Origin: Comamonas koreensis
GTDB taxonomy: Bacteria > Pseudomonadota > Gammaproteobacteria > Burkholderiales > Burkholderiaceae_C
Length of the DNA stretch: 64,000 bases
Assembly (NCBI RefSeq): GCF_021026195.1
Contig: NZ_JAJNCT010000030.1
Coordinates: forward strand, 186,001 to 250,000
Reading direction: 5' to 3'
In this document: positions 59,588 through 64,000 of the stretch, piece after piece
Position numbering within the stretch: position 1 is the stretch's first letter
Layout of the letters: each line of letters opens with the position of its first letter
The notes under the pieces: model-generated
The model's database searches: none
Seen by the model: the letters and a program-made list of their open reading frames with translations, nothing else
What the model was told of the DNA's origin: nothing
Program-made: the position numbers and the translations under genes

Positions 59588-60262
59588 ATGCCTAATATTT
59601 TCATTAACTGGCCTATTACTGAAGCTCAAATATCGGAACGCATTGAAGCTCTCATCTCATCTCGTTCGCCCAGAAAGATTATTACGCGCTCTGGGCGGAA
59701 CGTTCGAGGATTTTTCCCCAGCCTCAAATCGTGTTCTCGCAAGGAGAAATTCGAGTCAAATCTGGAGGCCTGCATCCTAGGAATTATTGAGGTCTCTTCA
59801 GCAGTCCTTCGCCTGAGGACTCATCCCTATGTATTGGTGCTATCCGGCGGTGAAGATACCAAAGATTTTTTCTACACACCCGACGTAGAGATCGAAACTG
59901 CAAATGGCAAAGTAATCATTGAGATCAAAGGCCTTCCGTATCTTAAAAGTCAGAAATCCCAGACACGCTACCGGTCGATTAGCCAAGCACTCCGAGGGCA
60001 CCGAATCCCTTTCATCACGATTCTCTCTTCAGACATTGAGAAGTGGTCGACACAAGACGAGGTCCAGCAGCTTTTAAAAGCTCGACCATGGCCTCGTTTT
60101 GGCACACGTAGGCAACTTCAATCCGGCGTACCAGGCTTGGATGTGGATGAGTGCTCAGAGGAATTTTTAGAGCGCTGGCGTAAGGCAAGCGAGGAGTGCG
60201 ATGCCTTGCTAACTCGCTTGATGCGCCGTGGTCCTGACGAAACGCTCGCTCAAGTTGCCTAA
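59588..60262 (+). CDS. tnsA: Tn7-like transposase endonuclease subunit TnsA
   Basis: A 224-residue protein. The ATG at 59588 has CAGGA 7 nt upstream and gives a family-like N-terminus; an open frame upstream to 59342 overlaps the XRE gene and looks non-coding. The restriction-enzyme-like active site is visible as Glu56/Glu60 (FESNLEACIL), Asp99 (FYTPDVEIE) and Glu112-Ile-Lys114 (VIIEIKG). TnsA cuts the 5' ends so that the transposon leaves by cut-and-paste. The tnsB gene starts 9 bp later. Confidence 0.85.
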   Translation: MPNIFINWPITEAQISERIEALISSRSPRKIITRSGRNVRGFFPSLKSCSRKEKFESNLEACILGIIEVSSAVLRLRTHPYVLVLSGGEDTKDFFYTPDVEIETANGKVIIEIKGLPYLKSQKSQTRYRSISQALRGHRIPFITILSSDIEKWSTQDEVQQLLKARPWPRFGTRRQLQSGVPGLDVDECSEEFLERWRKASEECDALLTRLMRRGPDETLAQVA

Positions 60263-60271
60263 GGAAAAGTT

Positions 60272-62239
60272 ATGCAATACGAACTTCCCTTCGACAACAA
60301 GAAGACTGTCTACCTCGACGACATAGCGTGCAAGTTCCTGGGTGTGACCAATGATGAGCAGGTACTGCTTCAAAACCAGGAATCCGGTGCCACCGTCATC
60401 GTCGGCTCGCAAGAGTTGGTTCAGAAGTACCTTACGGGAGATCTGAAGCTCGCCGTTACTGTCAGGCACATTGGTGTCCATAGCAATGAGCATGGCGCAG
60501 CTGTGCGTGCTGACAAGATGTCTCCGTTTGGGCGGTTCAATTCTGACCGGCACATCGCGTACGTGACCCAGCTCAATGAGCGCTTTGCCACTTGCGGGAG
60601 CCGAGCAATGCTGCAAAAAGCCATCGATCAAATCGCTCATGAGCGTGGCGAGCAGATCCCGCCCCATGCGTCCACCGTCTACCGCTGGTTAGGGGAATAT
60701 CGAGCCGATGGTATTTCAGGGTTGCTGAGTCGGATAGGAAACTGTGGAGGTGCCAACAAAAGCAGACTACCGGCTCCGGTCGATGCGATCGTTCATCAAA
60801 AGATCGAGGAGACCCTCGATCGCAGCCACGTCTGGACTGCTGAGGCCATCTTGGACAGCATACGGGCAGAGATCAACATCAGGAATAAATTCCTGACTCA
60901 GCACGATCGGCTGACTGCCCCATCTATACGCACCTTGCAGCGCAGGCTTGCATCGCTTCCGCAGTTCGATGTGGCCGTAGCCAGATATGGGATTAAAGAA
61001 GCCGAGCGAAGGTTTGCAAACCACGGCGTTGCACGGCGGACCAAGCGGATACTGGAGCTCGTTGAGATTGACCACACGCCTCTGGACATCCTCATCGTCG
61101 ATGAAAACGGCAATGTCATTGGGCGCCCCTTTCTTACGCTGATCATTGACCGGTACTCAAGGGCGGTACTGGGCTTTCATCTGTCTCTTGATGGTTACGG
61201 CGCCCACTCAGTTTTCTCCGCATTGCGCCACGCGCTCTTGCCCAAGACCTATCTTCGAGAGGGCAGGTTTGCAGAGCTCATGCTGACCTGGCCATGCTTT
61301 GGCTGGTTTGAGCGCTTGCTAATGGACAACGGCAGAGAGTTCCATTCCCACGCGTTAACCGATGCCTTGCTCAATCTCGGCATCGTCGGCGAGTTCGCCC
61401 AGTCCCGGCAGCCTAACGACAAGCCTTTCGTCGAGCGCCTGCTAAGAACCATCAACTATTCATTTGTGCATCAACTGCCGGGAACCACGTTCGCGAAATA
61501 TGAACAACGACAGGGCGTGAACTCTGAAAAAGAAGCTGCCTTCACCCTTGAAGAGCTGGACATGGCTCTTCATGTCTGGCTGCTGCAGAAATACCATCGT
61601 CGCCCCCACCGGGGCCTTAGGAACAAGACTCCCCTTGAATTGTGGAATGAGTCTGCAAAGGCTTTTCCCCCAAAGCTGAAGTGCGACGTCGATCATGTGG
61701 ATTTCGAATTCGCGGAACGAAAGGAGTCCGCACTGCAGCACTATGGGATTGATCTCAACACCTTCAGATATACCTCCACAGAGCTCATGCAGTTGCGCCG
61801 AATGCTGCCCGCGAACCAGAAGGTGGAAGTTAAGTGGCCACGCAGGGATGTCGGCTACATCTTTGTCTGGGATCCGCTCGATGAGCGCCCCATCAAGGCG
61901 TTCAATACTGAGCCTGAGTTCAGCGGCCTCAGCCTTGAGCAGGCACAAGCCGTACGTAAACGACACGCCCAGGATCTCCCGGAGAACCGGGCGATACGAG
62001 CTTCCGCAGGCGCGACTATCAATCAAATGCAGGATGACGCACGGAAAGCAAAAAGACTAAAGGAGCGCAAAGCAGGCTCACGTCTGGCTGGGATGAATAG
62101 CAGTAGTGTCCGCGCTCCGAAGCGCTCGCCGTCGCGGCCAGGGCCCGTGCCTTCACGTCAATTTCAAGTAGAGGTCGACACAGGCCATAGCGATGACCTC
62201 GATGTATTCGAAATGCTTGAACTGGAGACTGAACTGTGA
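60272..62239 (+). CDS. tnsB: Tn7-like DDE transposase TnsB (TniA-like)
   Basis: A 655-residue retroviral-integrase-fold transposase. N-terminal helix-turn-helix domains cover about residues 90-235. The catalytic triad is Asp267 (VEIDHTPLDI), Asp352 (LLMDNGREFHSH) and Glu388 (KPFVERLLRTI), with the classic 35-residue D-E spacing. A Mu-transposase-like C-terminal domain and a basic tail (about 585-635) follow. AAGGAA lies 6 nt before the ATG. It binds the end repeats and joins 3' ends to target DNA. The tnsC GTG start overlaps its stop. Confidence 0.93.
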   Translation: MQYELPFDNKKTVYLDDIACKFLGVTNDEQVLLQNQESGATVIVGSQELVQKYLTGDLKLAVTVRHIGVHSNEHGAAVRADKMSPFGRFNSDRHIAYVTQLNERFATCGSRAMLQKAIDQIAHERGEQIPPHASTVYRWLGEYRADGISGLLSRIGNCGGANKSRLPAPVDAIVHQKIEETLDRSHVWTAEAILDSIRAEINIRNKFLTQHDRLTAPSIRTLQRRLASLPQFDVAVARYGIKEAERRFANHGVARRTKRILELVEIDHTPLDILIVDENGNVIGRPFLTLIIDRYSRAVLGFHLSLDGYGAHSVFSALRHALLPKTYLREGRFAELMLTWPCFGWFERLLMDNGREFHSHALTDALLNLGIVGEFAQSRQPNDKPFVERLLRTINYSFVHQLPGTTFAKYEQRQGVNSEKEAAFTLEELDMALHVWLLQKYHRRPHRGLRNKTPLELWNESAKAFPPKLKCDVDHVDFEFAERKESALQHYGIDLNTFRYTSTELMQLRRMLPANQKVEVKWPRRDVGYIFVWDPLDERPIKAFNTEPEFSGLSLEQAQAVRKRHAQDLPENRAIRASAGATINQMQDDARKAKRLKERKAGSRLAGMNSSSVRAPKRSPSRPGPVPSRQFQVEVDTGHSDDLDVFEMLELETEL

Positions 62240-63189
62240 GCACCCTGCAACCCATCCAAATTAACTTCAGCCAAATTTCGCAAAAAGTATCCAGCGCGTT
62301 TGGCAAGTTTCCCCAAGTGACAAGCCTGTTGAATACGCTAGACGAAAGGCTGCGATCGGCGTTGTCCCCAGGTGAGCCGGAGCACTTGCTGATCACGGGG
62401 CTGCCGGGGACCGGCAAAAGCACCCTACTGAACCACTTCACCAAGCTTCACCCAAGCATAGTTCATGAGGAATGGACAGAAGTACCCGTGGTCTATGTTG
62501 AGATTCCACCAAGGACGACGATCAAAGCCTTGGCTGGCATTGTTTTGCGCGAAATGGGCTCGCCATATTGGGACAAAGGCGACGAAGCTCAACGGACCAT
62601 CCAGCTGCGAACACTGATCATTGCTTGCAAGACCCGCATGATCATCTTCGACGAGGTCAATCACTTGGTGGATCGCGGAGGAGTCAGAACGCACTATCAC
62701 GTAGGAGATTGGATCAAGCAGCTATGCCGTCCAGGAGGACCAGTCCTTGTGCTCGCGGGCATACCGCGCGCAGAGCTATTGCTCGCAACAAACGCTCAGC
62801 TGCGCAGTAGATTCGGAGAGCAGATGTTCGTTCATGCTCTGTCTGCAAACGGCGAGGACATCAAGCTATTTTCAAAGGTTCTCAAGAGCTTTGAGAGGAT
62901 GCTGTTGCCACTCCCATGCATCGACCTGGGCGATGCCGCTGTGACACGTCAATTCGCATTTGCTACAGATGGCCGCCTGAGGTCCATCTGCCACCTGCTA
63001 CGACGTGCCGTCGCTATTGCCTCCCAGCAACCCAATCCAAAGATCGACGGGCAGACTCTGGCTCAAGCTTTTGTAGAAGTGGTTTACCGCGAAGCAACCC
63101 ATGAGCGCAATCCGTTCCATCCCAAGTTCAATGGCGTCGCGCTCACCCGCGCGAAAGAGCCGTTTGCTCAGGAGGCACAACGTGGATGA
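62236..63189 (+). CDS. tnsC: Tn7-like AAA+ regulator TnsC (TniB family)
   Basis: A 317-residue AAA+ ATPase. Walker A is ITGLPGTGKSTLL at about residues 53-65 and Walker B is MIIFDEVNHLV at about 135-145. It is the length of TniB rather than the larger Tn7 TnsC (555 aa). Its GTG start overlaps the tnsB stop (GTGA). It forms filaments on DNA and links the target-selector TniQ to TnsA/TnsB. Confidence 0.92.
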   Translation: MSTLQPIQINFSQISQKVSSAFGKFPQVTSLLNTLDERLRSALSPGEPEHLLITGLPGTGKSTLLNHFTKLHPSIVHEEWTEVPVVYVEIPPRTTIKALAGIVLREMGSPYWDKGDEAQRTIQLRTLIIACKTRMIIFDEVNHLVDRGGVRTHYHVGDWIKQLCRPGGPVLVLAGIPRAELLLATNAQLRSRFGEQMFVHALSANGEDIKLFSKVLKSFERMLLPLPCIDLGDAAVTRQFAFATDGRLRSICHLLRRAVAIASQQPNPKIDGQTLAQAFVEVVYREATHERNPFHPKFNGVALTRAKEPFAQEAQRG

Positions 63190-64000
63190 ATTGCAGAAAA
63201 CGTACCCTGCAGCCGGAACAGCGCTGTTGGTGCGACCGGCACGAAAATGGGATGAGTGCGTCATTGGGTTTCATGGTCGAGTTGCCGCGCAAAACGGCAT
63301 CAGACGCAGAGAGTTGGAACCACTCTTGCCCCGACAAAAAGTTTGCACCCATGCGTTCGGTCATCCGCTACCAGCTTGGGCCTGGAAGTACGGAGGAAAA
63401 GAGTATTCCACCTCCGCATGCATCCATTGCATATGGGAGAACCGCTACATCAAGCAGGCATGGAGGATCAAGCTCGTGGAAGTCTGCCACGTGCATCACA
63501 CGTTGCTCAAGCCTGCGCGCGGCGTGGATAACAAGCGCTGTAGTTTTGAGGCCATCTATTCAAGCCTTGATGATCCGACATTCCGCTCGGCCAACACCTG
63601 TCACGCCAACTATCGTGATGATGAATGGAGAGTCTTCCAATCCATCTGGCCTTGGATAAATGAACAGCGTGAAGTGGGCTCGCAGGAGCTCGCTGCAAGC
63701 ACACTCATCGCAACATTGCTACAGCGCTTGGCATACGTCAGGCCAGAAGATGGTGGCACCCAGCGACAACCATTCCTTGCCCAAGTGGACCGTTGGGCCA
63801 AGTCAATTGACCTGGACATATGCGCATCCAGATACGGTATCGATGAGTTGCTAGTGAGATTGCCAAGCTCGCTCCACCGAGCTGCGGCCTATCGATTTCT
63901 CAATGAGGTAGTGGATGCCGAAGAGATCCAACCGTCGGTTATGCGCGAGCTGCCTCTACACCGATGGCTGTCCCTGCTGCAATCGCTCCTGGCATCAGGC
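63182..64000 (+). CDS. tniQ: TniQ family target-selection protein (partial, runs off right edge)
   Basis: A frame opening at a GTG at 63182, with a strong AGGAGG ribosome site 7 nt upstream, overlaps the end of tnsC by 8 nt and stays open for 273 codons to the edge of the window. The protein begins VDELQKTYPAAGTALLVRPA and contains the TniQ zinc finger: Cys80-x2-Cys83, then Cys102-x2-His105 (SACIHC and VCHVHHTLL). TniQ/TnsD proteins choose the insertion site. Its final length, and hence whether it is TnsD-like, cannot be judged here. Confidence 0.9.
   Translation, partial: MDELQKTYPAAGTALLVRPARKWDECVIGFHGRVAAQNGIRRRELEPLLPRQKVCTHAFGHPLPAWAWKYGGKEYSTSACIHCIWENRYIKQAWRIKLVEVCHVHHTLLKPARGVDNKRCSFEAIYSSLDDPTFRSANTCHANYRDDEWRVFQSIWPWINEQREVGSQELAASTLIATLLQRLAYVRPEDGGTQRQPFLAQVDRWAKSIDLDICASRYGIDELLVRLPSSLHRAAAYRFLNEVVDAEEIQPSVMRELPLHRWLSLLQSLLASG

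Noticed and set aside
63186-63659. ATG-started frame at the right edge in another register
   Set aside because: It is out of frame with TniQ. The GTG-started frame from 63182 has the ribosome site and the zinc-finger sequence.

Overview
The window is a stretch of GC-rich chromosome from a betaproteobacterium of the Comamonadaceae type (Comamonas/Delftia/Acidovorax-like). The evidence is the order mnmE / yidC-yidD-rnpA-rpmH / oriC-like spacer / dnaA-dnaN-gyrB, and a set of typical burkholderialean neighbours: metXW behind a SAM riboswitch, kdsD-kdsC-lptC, an Lrp-controlled putA, pobA, azurin, and glycine-rich RRM proteins. The species call is inference from gene content and style. I could not run any search.

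Positions 1-45.2 kb are ordinary core chromosome. In order they hold: an AtuA-type catabolic pair with a divergent LysR regulator; three envelope glycan or membrane genes (a GT-C-like membrane protein, a GT4 glycosyltransferase and a TPR/GT-C membrane protein); a YkgJ Cys-cluster protein; a Rieske ferredoxin; an M20 peptidase; metX-metW under a SAM-II-class riboswitch and terminator; Lrp/putA; pobA; a GDT1-family manganese exporter under a yybP-ykoY riboswitch; two tandem RRM RNA-binding proteins that share a ribosome-site hairpin; an SDR; lptC-kdsC-kdsD; apt; a cyclic-nucleotide-binding protein; an rRNA-type methyltransferase; azurin; a Fur-box-controlled iron/siderophore ABC transporter divergent from a two-component system; mnmE; a dipeptide-type binding protein; the yidC operon; and the replication-initiation cluster.

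Just after gyrB the content changes. Positions 45.2-64 kb are an accessory island of lower GC towards its right side. It contains an arsRBCH operon behind a near-perfect ArsR operator, then a 1,493-residue single protein with a PD-(D/E)XK-type nuclease and a STAND NTPase (Avs-like anti-phage architecture). Next is an OLD-family ATPase/TOPRIM nuclease translationally coupled to a UvrD-like helicase (Gabija-like but larger), then a small orphan protein resembling the C-terminal domain of RNA polymerase alpha. Last is a Tn7-like transposition module: XRE regulator, TnsA, TnsB, TnsC/TniB, and a GTG-started TniQ that runs off the right edge. Tandem 20-bp repeats preceded by TGT lie 35 bp after the gyrB stop codon. 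They look like a Tn7-type end with TnsB-binding sites. If so, the whole island is one transposon carrying arsenic resistance and two anti-phage systems, inserted site-specifically at the 3' end of gyrB, which would be an unusual attachment site. The other end lies outside the window, so this remains a hypothesis.

No rRNA, tRNA or CRISPR array was recognised, but no model-based RNA search was possible.
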